This document shows positions 27,257-36,623 of a stretch of 64,000 bases of DNA, in pieces. This DNA comes from Micromonospora inositola. GTDB taxonomy: Bacteria > Actinomycetota > Actinomycetes > Mycobacteriales > Micromonosporaceae. The position numbers and the translations under genes are program-made. The stretch covers positions 4,304,001-4,368,000 of the forward strand of contig NZ_LT607754.1 in NCBI RefSeq assembly GCF_900090285.1. Direction: 5' to 3'. Within the stretch, counting starts at the first letter, position 1, and every line of letters starts with the position of its first letter. The notes beneath the pieces were generated by a model that worked only from the letters and a program-made list of their open reading frames with translations, made no database searches and was not told where the DNA came from.

Positions 27257-28012
27257 GTGGAGTTCCGGCTCTTGGGGGCGGTGGAGGTATGGGCGGGGGT
27301 TCGACAGGTCGATCTCGGGCCACGCCAACAGCGGCTTGTGCTGGCGATCCTCGCGCTGAACGTGAATCAGCTTGTTCCACTCGACCGTCTGGTTGACCTG
27401 ACGTGGCCTGAATCGCCGCCACAGACCGCTCGCCATGCCATCCACGTCCGCGTCTCACAACTGCGCACCGTCCTGGCCATGGCCGGTGCGGGACGTGAAG
27501 GCGTAAGGATCAGCACGCGCGGCCCGACCTATGTCCTGCAAGCCGATCCGATGGATGTGGACGCCCACCGCTTCCGCGCCCTCCTCGCCGAGGCTCGTCT
27601 TGAGACGGACGACCTGGAAAGGGCGTCGATGCTGCGCCGGGCGCTCGACCTGTGGCACGGACCCCCGCTGGCCGACGTGGCGACACCACGAATCGAAGAT
27701 CTGTGCCGAGGGCTGGAGGAAGCGCGGTTGACGGCCATGGAGGAGTGGTTGGACGCGCAGTTGCGGCTCGGTCGGCACGAGGCCGTCCTCGACGAAATCG
27801 CCGAGTACGCCGGGCAGTATCCGTACCGCCAACGACTGCTCGCGCAGCTCATGCTCGCCCTGTACCGCGCCGGCCGCGCCGCCGACGCGCTGGTCGCTTA
27901 CCGGCTCGCGCGGAGCCGGCTCGTCAACGAACTCGGACTCGACCCATCGCCGCAGCTGCAGCGGCTGGAGAGAGCGATACTTCGCGGCGATCCTGCGCTT
28001 GACCTGCCATGA
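27257..28012 (+). CDS. SARP-family (BTAD) transcriptional activator
   Basis: A 251-residue Streptomyces-antibiotic-regulatory-protein type activator: OmpR-like winged helix at about 1-95 (VEFRLLGAVEVWAG, then HAIHVRVSQLRTVLAM) and bacterial transcriptional activator domain at about 100-245 (VDAHRFRALLAEAR, ARSRLVNELGLDPSPQLQ). The GTG at 27257 follows a run GGGGGGAGGGGG, an excellent ribosome site, and gives the exact family N-terminus; longer in-frame readings to 27080 have no homology. SARPs activate secondary-metabolite operons by binding direct repeats near -35. It has no NB-ARC domain, so it is the short SARP type. Confidence 0.9.
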   Translation: MEFRLLGAVEVWAGVRQVDLGPRQQRLVLAILALNVNQLVPLDRLVDLTWPESPPQTARHAIHVRVSQLRTVLAMAGAGREGVRISTRGPTYVLQADPMDVDAHRFRALLAEARLETDDLERASMLRRALDLWHGPPLADVATPRIEDLCRGLEEARLTAMEEWLDAQLRLGRHEAVLDEIAEYAGQYPYRQRLLAQLMLALYRAGRAADALVAYRLARSRLVNELGLDPSPQLQRLERAILRGDPALDLP

Positions 28013-28070
28013 CCCAACGGCCCGTCGGCAACTCCGGCGATTCGTCGTAGCTCGGCTGAGAGTCCGCCAG

Positions 28071-31000
28071 TCAAGCAGGTGACCTTCCGGGCCGCAGGGC
28101 CGTGGGCCACACGCGTGCTGCTAGGGGCCGGCGCGTTGACCAGTCCCCGTGTCGGCCGAAGCGCAGATAGAGGGACGGGAGGACGAACAGGTTCAGCAGC
28201 GTCGAGGTGACCAGGCCGCCCAGAATCACGACCGCCATCGGGTGTTCTATCTCGTGACCGGGCAGGCTGCCCTCGATGGCCAGGGGAACCAGGGCGAGCC
28301 CGGTCGCCAGCGAGGTCATGAGGATCGGCGAGAGCCGCTCCTTCGCGCCACGGAGGACGAGGCTGCGACCGAAGCTTTCCCCTTCCTCCCGCTCGAGATA
28401 CTGGAAATGGTTGATCATCAGAATGCCGTTGCGGGCGGCGATGCCCAGCACGGTGAAGAATCCCACGAGCGAGCCGAGCGAGAGGATGCCGCCACCGACG
28501 TATGCCGCGAGGATCCCGCCCACCAGAGCCATGGGCAGCGTGAGGAGGACCAGGAACGACAGCCGCCAGCTGTTGAAGGCGGTGGTCAGCAGGAAGAGGA
28601 TCCCGATCACCGCGACGCCGGCGAAGAGCCGCAGCTGGTCCTGGGCGCTCGTCGCTTCCTTGTACTCACCGAGCAGTTGCGGGTGGTAGCCGGGCGGGAA
28701 GTCCACCGTCGCCAAGCGGCGCTCAACCTCGGCCGCGACGTCGCCCAGGGCCTTCCCCGCGGCCACGTTGGCACCCACGTTGATATACCGCGATCCGTTT
28801 TCCCGCAGGATCTGGTTGGGCGTGGGCACCATCTTGACCTCGGCCAGCTCACCCACGGGGACCTTGCTCCCGTCCGCCGCGTCCATCAGGAGGTTACGGA
28901 CGCTCTCGATGCTGTACCGGGCGCTCGGCACGCTCCACACGTGCACTTCAGTGTTCTTGCCGTTCCGCCAGATGTCGCCCGCCTCCTCGCTGGCGATGAA
29001 CGTGGCGGCGGTTCGGCGTACGTCGCCGGGCTTGATCCCGTACGACGCCGCCTTGGCCAGGTCGACCTGGACATCCACCTGAGGAACCGGGGTCTGGAGC
29101 GTCACGTGTTCGTCGATGATGCCGTCGATCCCGGTAATGAGCTCCTTGACCTCGTTGGCCTTGTTGCGAAGCACGTCGAGGTCGTCGCCGACGATGCGGA
29201 TGATGATGGCGTCGCTGGAGCCGGTGAGCACCTCCTTCGTGCGCTCCTTCAGGTAGGTCTGCACATCGCGCTGCAGTCCGGGGTAGCCGTCGACCACCTT
29301 CTGGACGGCGTCATGAGTCTTGTCGTAGTCGACCTTCGGGTCGATGCTGATCCAGTTCTCGGTGAAGTTCATGCCGACGACCTCGTCGGCCAACGTTCCC
29401 TGTCCGATGTGGGCGCCGAAGTTCCGGACCCCCGGGATCGCCCTCAGCTCCCTGCTGACCTGTTCCGTGATGCGGACGCTCTCCTCCCGGGTGGTGCCGG
29501 GCTGGGTCACCCAGTGCATGAGGAAGTCCCGCTCCTTGAACGCGGGGAACAGGTTCTGTCCCAGCATCGGTACCACCATGAGGCCGCCCGCCAGCACGAG
29601 TACGACGGTCGCGTAGGCGACGGCGGGACGCGGGATGATGCGTGCCAGCGACGCGGTGTAGCCGCGCTGGAGCCAGCGCACCAGGGGCGACTCCCGCCGC
29701 TCGATCGGTGACCTGGTGAGCAGCATCAGGGCGAGCGCCGGGATTACGGTCAGGGCCACCAGCAGCGAGGCCAGGACGGCCAGCCCGTAGGCGAACGCCA
29801 TGGGCCGGAAGAACGAGCCGGTGAGCCCGGTGAGCAGGAAGATCGGGACCGTGCTGACCAGGATGATCATCGTGGCCTGGACGATCGGTCCCCGCACCTC
29901 CACCGACGCGTCGAGGACGATGGCGGCGGTCGACTTCGTGCTGCCCGCTCGCCGATGCTGGCGGATGCGGCGCACGATGTTCTCGACGTCGATGATGGCG
30001 TCGTCGACGAGCACGCCGAGGGCGATCACGAGCCCTGCCAGGATCATCGTATTTATGGTGGCCCCGGTCCAGTGCAGGACGAGTCCCGCCGCGACGAGGG
30101 AGAGCGGGATCGAAATGGCGCTGATCAACGCGACCCGCCACTCGAAAAGGAAGAGCACCAGGATCAGGACCACCAGGATGAATCCGATGACCATCGCCCG
30201 ACCGAGGTTCTCGACCGAGGTCTCGATGAAGGTCGCCGGCCGGAAGATCTCGGTGTCGACGTTGAGGCCCTGCATGCCAGGCGCCATCTCCTGCAGCGCG
30301 GCCTCGACCCCGCGGGTCACCTCGAGGGTGTTGCCCCAGGGCAGCTTTTCGACGATGAGCATGAGGCCGGGACCGTCGTTGATGACCGCGTCCCCCGTGA
30401 GCAGGGACGGCGGCATGATGTCGTCCGTGATGTAGGCGACGTCCTTGAGATAGACCGGCTTGGCGCCCGTTGGCACGTCGATGGGGATCTCGGCCAGTTG
30501 CTGCCCGGTCAGGGCGGGCAGTTGGTGCTGCACCTGGAATCGGTGGTTGGGCGTGTCGACCCACCCGCCGGTGCCGATCTCGAACCCACCGTTGAACTTC
30601 AGCTGGCCCACGTCCACCGCGTCGCCGGCGGCCTCCATGACCTGGGCCAGCGTGACGTTGTGCTGCTTCATGAGCTCGGGATCGACGAGGGCCTGCTTGA
30701 CGTGCCACCGATCGCCCCAGATGGCCACGTTCGCCACCCCGGGTACGCGCATCAGCCGGGGCCGGACCGTCCAATACGCCTGCAGCGCCATGTCGACGTG
30801 GGCGGCGTCGGACTTGTCCGCCTGGGATATTCCGATCTTCATGACCCGGCTGGTCGACGACAGCGGTTGGATCATGAAGGGGGAGTTGGCCCAGCGCGGC
30901 AGTCTGGGTGTGACGGCGGTGAGGCGTTCCTGGATCAGCAGGCGGGCCGCCATCAGGTCGGTCCCGGGCTTGAAGATCAGGACGATCGAGGAGAGCTGGG

Positions 31001-31262
31001 AGACCGACTTGGAGCGCATCACGTCCAGGCCCTCGATCCCGGTGAGCCCCTGCTCCAGCGGGACGGAGACAAGCTCCTCGACATCCTGGGCGGACAGCCC
31101 GATGCAGATCGTCTGTATCTCCACCCGGGGCGGCGCGAATTCGGGGAACGCGTCGACGGGCATGTCGCGAATCTGCAGCACGCCGAAGAACATCAACATC
31201 GAGGCCCCGACAACCACGAGGAACCGGAGCTTCAGACTCGTTCCAATGATCCAACGCATCAT
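28071..31262 (-). CDS. RND efflux permease (CusA/CzcA-like), copy 1
   Basis: A 1063-residue RND protein with the usual twelve helices and two large extracytoplasmic loops: [17 protein letters not shown] near residue 35, the TM4 proton-relay stretch [17 protein letters not shown] near 410, [11 protein letters not shown] and [13 protein letters not shown] in loop 2. The paired Asp (VDDA) is like AcrB, while the N-terminal pattern is that of heavy-metal RND pumps, so metal specificity is uncertain. Gram-positive cells lack the outer-membrane partner such pumps normally use. It is downstream of a lipoprotein and a second RND gene on the same strand, probably one operon. Confidence 0.88.
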   Translation of the reverse strand: MMRWIIGTSLKLRFLVVVGASMLMFFGVLQIRDMPVDAFPEFAPPRVEIQTICIGLSAQDVEELVSVPLEQGLTGIEGLDVMRSKSVSQLSSIVLIFKPGTDLMAARLLIQERLTAVTPRLPRWANSPFMIQPLSSTSRVMKIGISQADKSDAAHVDMALQAYWTVRPRLMRVPGVANVAIWGDRWHVKQALVDPELMKQHNVTLAQVMEAAGDAVDVGQLKFNGGFEIGTGGWVDTPNHRFQVQHQLPALTGQQLAEIPIDVPTGAKPVYLKDVAYITDDIMPPSLLTGDAVINDGPGLMLIVEKLPWGNTLEVTRGVEAALQEMAPGMQGLNVDTEIFRPATFIETSVENLGRAMVIGFILVVLILVLFLFEWRVALISAISIPLSLVAAGLVLHWTGATINTMILAGLVIALGVLVDDAIIDVENIVRRIRQHRRAGSTKSTAAIVLDASVEVRGPIVQATMIILVSTVPIFLLTGLTGSFFRPMAFAYGLAVLASLLVALTVIPALALMLLTRSPIERRESPLVRWLQRGYTASLARIIPRPAVAYATVVLVLAGGLMVVPMLGQNLFPAFKERDFLMHWVTQPGTTREESVRITEQVSRELRAIPGVRNFGAHIGQGTLADEVVGMNFTENWISIDPKVDYDKTHDAVQKVVDGYPGLQRDVQTYLKERTKEVLTGSSDAIIIRIVGDDLDVLRNKANEVKELITGIDGIIDEHVTLQTPVPQVDVQVDLAKAASYGIKPGDVRRTAATFIASEEAGDIWRNGKNTEVHVWSVPSARYSIESVRNLLMDAADGSKVPVGELAEVKMVPTPNQILRENGSRYINVGANVAAGKALGDVAAEVERRLATVDFPPGYHPQLLGEYKEATSAQDQLRLFAGVAVIGILFLLTTAFNSWRLSFLVLLTLPMALVGGILAAYVGGGILSLGSLVGFFTVLGIAARNGILMINHFQYLEREEGESFGRSLVLRGAKERLSPILMTSLATGLALVPLAIEGSLPGHEIEHPMAVVILGGLVTSTLLNLFVLPSLYLRFGRHGDWSTRRPLAARVWPTALRPGRSPA

Positions 31263-31298
31263 GGCTTGGGGTCCCTACCCTCGTATCGACTGGATGGA

Positions 31299-31778
31299 CT
31301 ACTTGCCGACCCCGAGCTCGGCGCCCCACAGTTCGATCACGCCGGTCGTCACGATCGAAGTCCCCGCCGGCGGTGCCTGGGAAAGGAACGCATCCGTTCC
31401 GCGCGCCCCGCCGACGGTCGCGACCGCGACCTTCTCGCGGACGTAGGTCAATGGCTGGGGAACCGTGTAGACCCACGTCACGCCGTTCGCGTCGTAGAGC
31501 ACTGCCGAGTAGGGCACCACCGTCGCCGGCGTTCCATGCGACGGGCTCGGCCCGACCGGTGCCGCCGGCTGCATCGCGCCGACCGTGACCGTCGCGATGC
31601 CCACCCGGCGAGCCGCCTGCTCGGTCAAGGTCACCTTCTTGACGTCCCTGCCCGGGATCGCCTCGACCATGGCAGGGCTGTCCTTGTGGCCACTCGAGGT
31701 GTTCGAGGCGGGCGTCGTGCAGGCTGCCGACGCCAGCGTGATCAGGATCGCTGCCATCCACCGACCACCGTGTCGCAT
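31299..31778 (-). CDS. lipoprotein resembling the C-terminal part of an RND membrane-fusion protein
   Basis: A 159-residue lipoprotein starting MRHGGRWMAA at 31778 (GGAGG seven bases upstream). The lipobox is LASAAC near residue 20. The mature part includes VPYSAVLYDANGVTWVYTV, LTYVREKVAVATV and the ending GTSIVTTGVIELWGAELGVG, which parallels the barrel and membrane-proximal region of CusB/CzcB-type adaptors. The coiled-coil hairpin and lipoyl domain of a normal adaptor (300-400 residues) are absent. Placed between two RND permease genes, it is presumably a minimal adaptor suited to a cell without an outer membrane. Confidence 0.78.
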   Translation of the reverse strand: MRHGGRWMAAILITLASAACTTPASNTSSGHKDSPAMVEAIPGRDVKKVTLTEQAARRVGIATVTVGAMQPAAPVGPSPSHGTPATVVPYSAVLYDANGVTWVYTVPQPLTYVREKVAVATVGGARGTDAFLSQAPPAGTSIVTTGVIELWGAELGVGK

Positions 31779-31821
31779 GTGGTCGCCTCCTTGTCTGCGC
31801 ATGGGACTCTCCGGCTTTCGA

Positions 31822-34800
31822 TCAGGCCGGCGCCGGGCTTGACGTGGGTTCCTTGCCCGCTGCCTCGGGTTGTGGCCTGGGCGCGGGTAGCGATCCGGCC
31901 CGAGGCTCCGACGGGGGCACCGACGGAGACCGGACGGCGAACCGCAGATACAGCACGGGCAGGACGAGCAGGTTCAGCAGCGCAGTCGTAATCAGGCCAC
32001 CAAGGATGATCAGGGCGAGCGGACTCGCGATCTCGAGGCCGGACACGCCGCCGTAGATCGCCATGGGAACAAGTGCCAGCCCTGCCGCCAGGATGGCCGC
32101 CACGGCCGGGATGAGCTGCTGCCGCGACCCGAGTTCGACCAGATCGGCACCCGGCACGTGGCCCTCGTCTTCCAGTTGCTGGTACCGCTTGATCTGCAGG
32201 ATGCCGCCCCGAACGGCCATGGCCAGCACGGTGAGCAGCCCCAGCAGCGCGACCACCGAGACGGCCGCCCGGTCGACGGCCGCCAGCAGCAGCCCGCCGG
32301 CCAGTGCCGTCGGCAGGAGCAGGAAGTACAGCGACGCCACCCGCCAGCTACCGAAGCCGGCCTGTAGCAGGAAGAAGATCAGGATCACGGCGCCGATCAC
32401 GAACGTCCACACCCGGAAGTCGGAACTCGCCTTTGCCTGGGCCTCGCCGAGCACCTCAAGGTGGTGCTCGCGGGGGAAGGTCACCTGCTGGAGGCGGTTC
32501 TTGACCTCGGTGGTGACCGCCCCCAGGCCACGCCCGCGCACGTTCGCGACGACGTCCATGCTGCGCGAGACCTGGTCGTGCGTGATGACCTCCGGCTTCG
32601 CCACGACTCTGACGTCGGCGACGTCGGCCAGGCGCACCTGGGTCGGGCCGCCGCCCGGGCCACCGACCGGCGCGTCGATCAGCAGGCTCTGGATGGTGGA
32701 CAGGTTCTGGCGCACCGCGGGGACGCCCCACACGACGACCTCGAACACCTTCTGATCGTCGAAGAGGTTGCCCGCGACCGTGGACGAGATGAGGGTGGCG
32801 GCTGCCCGGCGCACGTCGCCCGGCTTGAGTCCGTACTTCGCGGCCTTCGCGACGGAGACCTCGATCTCCACCGTGGGGGCGACCTGTGCGGTCCGCACCC
32901 GTGGTTCGGTGACGCCGTCGATGGCGGAGATGATGCCGAGCACCTCCTGGGCCTTCTCGTTGAGCACCGCGTAGTCGTTGCCGTAGATGCGCACGGTGAG
33001 GTCCTCCGTCGCGCCACGGGTCACCACTTCCCGGATCCGCTTGTCCGAGTAGGTGATCACGTCGCTCTGCACCCCGGGATAGCCGTCCACCACCTGCTGC
33101 ACGGCGGCCAGGGTCCGGCCGTAGTCGGCCGCCGGGTCGATGCTGAGCCACACCTCGCCCGAGTTCATGTTGACGACCTGGTCCGACGCCAGTGCCCGCC
33201 CGGTGTGCGCGCCGACGTCGCGTACTCCGCGGACGGCCCGCAGCTCGGCACTGAGCGCGCTCGTGATCCGGTTCATCTCCGGTCGGGACGCGCCGGGTGG
33301 CGCCTCCCAGGTGATCAGCAGGTCCCGCTCCTGAAGCGTCGGGGACAGCGGCCGCGAACCGAGGAACGGCAGGGCGACCAGGCCCGCCACCACGAGGAGC
33401 CCGACCAGGGCATAGGACCAGACGGGTCTCCGGAGCAGCCGGGGCAGCAGCGCGCCGTACGCCCGCTCCAATGCTCGGGCGAGCGGCGACGGGCCGTGCT
33501 GCAGCGAGGGCCGGGAGAGCAGGAGGGTGGCCAGCACGGGGGCGACCGTCAGCGCGACCACCAGGGAGACCACCGTGGCGGCCAGGAAGCCCTGGGCGAC
33601 CGGGGTGAGGAACGCGCCGCGCACCCCGTCGAGGACGAAGAGGGGCACGACCGAGACCGCGGCGATCAGGGCGGCGACGAAGAGCGGGCCGCGTACGTCG
33701 AGGATGGCTCCCCGGATGGTGTCGGAGACGGGCGCGTCGGAGGCATCCTCCCGGCGCTGCCGCAGCCGTTGCCTGACGTTGTCGACGGCGACCACCGCGT
33801 CGTCCACGACGATGGCGAGGGCCATCACCAACCCAGCCAGGGACATCATATTGAGGGGTACGCCGAACCAGGACAGCACGAGCACCGTCACCGCTACGGC
33901 GGACGCGATGGTCAGCAGGCTGACCAGCGCGGTGCGCCAGCTGAACAGGAAGGCGCCGAGCACCAGCAGCAGGAGGATGGCGCCGAGGATCAGCGTCGTG
34001 GTCAGGTTGTCGACCATCTTCTCGATGAAGGTGGCCGGCCGGTACACCGTCGTGTCGATCTGGACGTTCGGCATGGCGGGGCGCAGCTCGTCGAGTGCGG
34101 CCTCCACGTCCCGCGTCACGTCCGAGACCTTGGCGCCCGGGAACCTCTCCACCACGAGCATGAGGCTCGGGGCGTCCTGGACGACCGCGTCGCCGATGAG
34201 GAGCTGGTGGTCCTCGACGATCTGGGTGACGTCCCCCAGGAGCACCCCGCGGTTCTCGGCACCCTGAACGGTGACCTTGCCGAGGTCCGCCGCGGTCTTG
34301 ATCGGCTGATTGTGTTGGATCTCGATCCGCTGGTTGGCGGTGTCGATGAAGCCGCCCAGTCCGGGTGTCGACGCCTCCACGAAGGTCAGCGGCGAGACCC
34401 ACAGCGCGTTCGCGGACGTGCGCAGCACCTGGTCCAGCGTGACGCCGTGCTGCATCAGCTTGGCGGGATCGACCTGCACCTGCAGTTGGCGGTCACGGAA
34501 CCCCCAGATGGCCACGTTGGCCACGCCGGGGACGCTCAGCAGGCGGGGCACGATCGTCCAGCGCGACAGGAGCGACATGTCGATCAGTGAGCGGTCCTGG
34601 GACGACAGACCGACCATCATCAGCCGGCTGGTCGACGAGAGGGGCTGCACCACCAGGGGTGGCCTCGACGAGGCGGCCGGCAGCATGGCGACCATGGTGA
34701 GCCGCTCCTGCACGACCTGCCTGGCCCGGATCGGGTCGGTTCCCGGCTCGAACGTCATCTCCATCGAGGACAGTCCCGGCAACGTGCGGGACTCGAGCTT

Positions 34801-35043
34801 GGCCAGCCAGGGGATCCCGTTGAAGAACTCGTTCTCCATCGGGTTGGTGATCAGATTCTCCACCTCTTCGGCGGAGAGCCCGAGCGCCTCGACCTGCACG
34901 TCCACCCGCACCGGCCCGAACTCCGGCAGCGCCTCGACGGACGTGTTGCGAAGCTGAACGAAGCCGACGGCCATCAGGGCGACGGCGATGGCGAGCACCA
35001 GTCGTTGATATTTGACGCTTGACCCGACGATCCACCGCATCAT
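31822..35043 (-). CDS. RND efflux permease, copy 2
   Basis: A 1073-residue RND protein, paralogous to copy 1: MMRWIVGSSVKYQRLVLAI at the N-terminus, EALPEFGPVRVDVQVEAL near 40, TM4 MALAIVVDDAVVAVDNVRQR near 415 (the usual Glu of VEN replaced by Asp), PPGASRPEMNRITSAL and ATEDLTVRIYGNDYAV in loop 2, and a Pro/Ala-rich tail. The start MM at 35043 has GAGAGG about nine bases upstream; a longer reading to 35091 has no homology. It is the first gene of the pump operon. The two permeases may form a hetero-trimer, as in some MdtBC-type systems (inference). Confidence 0.87.
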   Translation of the reverse strand: MMRWIVGSSVKYQRLVLAIAVALMAVGFVQLRNTSVEALPEFGPVRVDVQVEALGLSAEEVENLITNPMENEFFNGIPWLAKLESRTLPGLSSMEMTFEPGTDPIRARQVVQERLTMVAMLPAASSRPPLVVQPLSSTSRLMMVGLSSQDRSLIDMSLLSRWTIVPRLLSVPGVANVAIWGFRDRQLQVQVDPAKLMQHGVTLDQVLRTSANALWVSPLTFVEASTPGLGGFIDTANQRIEIQHNQPIKTAADLGKVTVQGAENRGVLLGDVTQIVEDHQLLIGDAVVQDAPSLMLVVERFPGAKVSDVTRDVEAALDELRPAMPNVQIDTTVYRPATFIEKMVDNLTTTLILGAILLLLVLGAFLFSWRTALVSLLTIASAVAVTVLVLSWFGVPLNMMSLAGLVMALAIVVDDAVVAVDNVRQRLRQRREDASDAPVSDTIRGAILDVRGPLFVAALIAAVSVVPLFVLDGVRGAFLTPVAQGFLAATVVSLVVALTVAPVLATLLLSRPSLQHGPSPLARALERAYGALLPRLLRRPVWSYALVGLLVVAGLVALPFLGSRPLSPTLQERDLLITWEAPPGASRPEMNRITSALSAELRAVRGVRDVGAHTGRALASDQVVNMNSGEVWLSIDPAADYGRTLAAVQQVVDGYPGVQSDVITYSDKRIREVVTRGATEDLTVRIYGNDYAVLNEKAQEVLGIISAIDGVTEPRVRTAQVAPTVEIEVSVAKAAKYGLKPGDVRRAAATLISSTVAGNLFDDQKVFEVVVWGVPAVRQNLSTIQSLLIDAPVGGPGGGPTQVRLADVADVRVVAKPEVITHDQVSRSMDVVANVRGRGLGAVTTEVKNRLQQVTFPREHHLEVLGEAQAKASSDFRVWTFVIGAVILIFFLLQAGFGSWRVASLYFLLLPTALAGGLLLAAVDRAAVSVVALLGLLTVLAMAVRGGILQIKRYQQLEDEGHVPGADLVELGSRQQLIPAVAAILAAGLALVPMAIYGGVSGLEIASPLALIILGGLITTALLNLLVLPVLYLRFAVRSPSVPPSEPRAGSLPAPRPQPEAAGKEPTSSPAPA

Positions 35044-35105
35044 GGCCCGAGACCTCTCAGTTGGATTCACGGGTTTGCCAACCAGGGCCAAGAATCGTGC
35101 CGCTC

Positions 35106-35138
35106 GCTCACGCTCCGCTCACACCGGACTCACATCAG
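35106..35138. promoter_or_regulatory. three 11-bp direct repeats, OmpR/SARP-type operator
   Basis: GCTCAC at 35106, GCTCAC at 35117 and ACTCAC at 35128 recur at exactly 11-bp intervals, 63 bp upstream of the RND operon start and within the 415-bp gap to the second SARP gene. The units (GCTCACGCTCC, GCTCACACCGG, ACTCACATCAG) resemble PhoP/PhoB-type GTTCACC units. They could bind either SARP, the OmpR regulator at 24.8 kb, or PhoP. Confidence 0.55.
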
Positions 35139-35458
35139 GCGCGCGGGTTCGGGCGACCACGGGTGTCAACGGACCGTCACCGCAAGCCCACGGATTTTGC
35201 CGCACGGTGACGCTGGAGTGACGCCGATCCCGCAGACTCCCAGCTGAGGCGAGCGGTCCCGGGGCAGTTCAAGCCCGGTCGGAGGGCCGATCGCGCACCG
35301 ACGCGGCGTGGCAACGATGACGAAGTTCGTCACGCTTCGCTGGATCTCGTGATGGTCCGAGCAGGGTGCCAGCGGGCCGCCCGACAGTGGCGTCGCGGAC
35401 CGGCCAGTCCACCACAGCGGCTTTCGCCGACCAGGGTCCCGATGCAGGGGGTTCGATC

Positions 35459-36238
35459 GTGACCTCTGAGGAGAGCACGCGGTTGTCCACGACAGGCATC
35501 ACCGGGCCAGAGCCGGTGTCCGACATCGAGCCGAGGGTCCGCCTTCTGCTGCTCGGCGGCTTTCGGTTGTTGCACGGCGGGCGGGCCGTGGTGGCGCCGC
35601 GCGGCCTGCAACGCAGCATCGCCCTGATCGGCCTGCGACCGGGCGCCACCCGTGCCCAGCTGGCGGGCCTGCTGTGGCCGGAGGTGTCGGAGGAGCGCGC
35701 GCTGTCCTCGTTGCGGACGGCGTTGTGGCGGCTGCGTCGGGATCCACTCTGCCCGATGATCACGGCCGGTGACACGGTTTGCCTGCACCCCATGGTCGAC
35801 CTGGATGTCGACGAGTTGACCAGGGTCGCCGCCCGGGTGAGCCAGGGCGGCGATCCGCGGCCCGCCGCGGCGGTCCTCGCCGCCGCGCGCCACGACCTGC
35901 TGCCCGGCTGGTACGACGACTGGGTGCTGGTGGAGCGGGAACGGCTCAGACAGTTGCGGCTGCACCTGCTCGACGAGCTGGCCCGGGCCCACCTACGCGC
36001 CGGTGAGCACGGCGAGGCGTTGCAGGCCGCGCTCGAGGCGATGGCGGCCGATCCGCTGCGGGAGACGCCGCACCGGCTGGTGGTCGAGACGCACCTGGCG
36101 GAGGGCAACGCGTACGAGGCGCTGCACGCCTTCTCCGGCTATCGGGATCTGCTGCTGCGCGAGCTGCAGCTGGAACCGTCCGCGGCGATGTGTGCGCTGA
36201 TCAACGACGTGCTCGCGCCGATCCACGCGCCGGCGTAG
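35459..36238 (+). CDS. SARP/BTAD-family regulator, second copy
   Basis: A 259-residue protein: OmpR-like DNA-binding segment (RLLLLGGFRLLHGGRAVV, then LLWPEVSEERALSSLRTALW with RLRRD) at about 20-95 and BTAD helices at about 105-255 (VDVDELTRVAARV, EALHAFSGYRDLLLRELQLE). The GTG at 35459 has AGGGG eight bases upstream. The winged helix is shortened relative to the first SARP and resembles the group found in LuxR/BTAD-like regulators. It is 250 bp upstream of the polyketide-tailoring operon and is the likely activator of it. Confidence 0.82.
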   Translation: MTSEESTRLSTTGITGPEPVSDIEPRVRLLLLGGFRLLHGGRAVVAPRGLQRSIALIGLRPGATRAQLAGLLWPEVSEERALSSLRTALWRLRRDPLCPMITAGDTVCLHPMVDLDVDELTRVAARVSQGGDPRPAAAVLAAARHDLLPGWYDDWVLVERERLRQLRLHLLDELARAHLRAGEHGEALQAALEAMAADPLRETPHRLVVETHLAEGNAYEALHAFSGYRDLLLRELQLEPSAAMCALINDVLAPIHAPA

Positions 36239-36364
36239 CGGCGCCGGCCCGGGCCCTTCCGGTGCGGGTCGTCCCGGGCCGGCCGGCCCACTTGTCGCGG
36301 CCTCCACTGTGTCCCGGGCCCGTCCCCACGACGTCAAAAGCGGTGGACTCGACACCGGTCGCCG

Positions 36365-36381
36365 GTGACGGCGGCGTGACG
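36365..36381. promoter_or_regulatory. 11-bp-spaced GTGACG repeat before the tailoring operon
   Basis: GTGACG at 36365-36370 recurs at 36376-36381 with an 11-bp period, about 110 bp upstream of the first gene of the operon. Only two units are seen, so this is a weak candidate SARP site. The same gap has GACACCGGTC at 36351 and at 36423. Confidence 0.3.
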
Positions 36382-36488
36382 CGACGTCCGGCAGGGTCGC
36401 AGGACGTCGTCGTGGTCCGGGCGACACCGGTCGGGACCTTGCCGCACGACGAAGAGAACCTTGATCGGGATCAGGAAGGAGGCCCGTG

Positions 36489-36623
36489 ATGATCCGCAAG
36501 CTGCTGCTCATCGTTCGCGAGTCCTGCCGGATGGCTGTCGACGTCTTCCTGGTCAGCGCGCGCGGCTACGGCGGGTTCATCAGCCCGACCGTCTTCCGCA
36601 GGCGCTCGAAGGGGAATTCATGA
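36489..36623 (+). CDS. 44-residue peptide, first gene of the polyketide-tailoring operon
   Basis: Preceded by a near-perfect Shine-Dalgarno (AGGAAGGAGG at 36473-36482) six bases from ATG 36489, one of the strongest ribosome sites in the window. The product starts MIRKLLLIVRESCRMAVDVF, continues LVSARGYGGFISPTVF and ends RRRSKGNS. It has an amphipathic, cationic N-terminal helix and a basic tail. Its stop overlaps the start of the monooxygenase (ATGA at 36620-36623), so at minimum it sets up coupled translation. I recognise no homologue. An in-frame GTG at 36486 is a less favoured start. Confidence 0.65.
   Translation: MIRKLLLIVRESCRMAVDVFLVSARGYGGFISPTVFRRRSKGNS

Noticed and set aside
29311..31761. 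816-codon minus-strand frame across an RND gene and the lipoprotein gene
   Set aside because: Out-of-frame reading of both; no start signal, no domain, extremely Arg-rich.
28149..34590. Long plus-strand open frames (520 and 709 codons at 28149-29711 and 32461-34590) opposite the RND genes
   Set aside because: They are antisense shadows caused by high GC at codon position three; their compositions are Arg/Gly/Asp/His-rich and no domain is seen, while the minus-strand frames are clear RND permeases.
35106..35138. Assignment of the triple repeat as a PhoP (phosphate) box
   Set aside because: The units share GxTCAC with PhoP sites, but the second and third positions and downstream bases differ, and two SARP genes next to it are equally good candidates.
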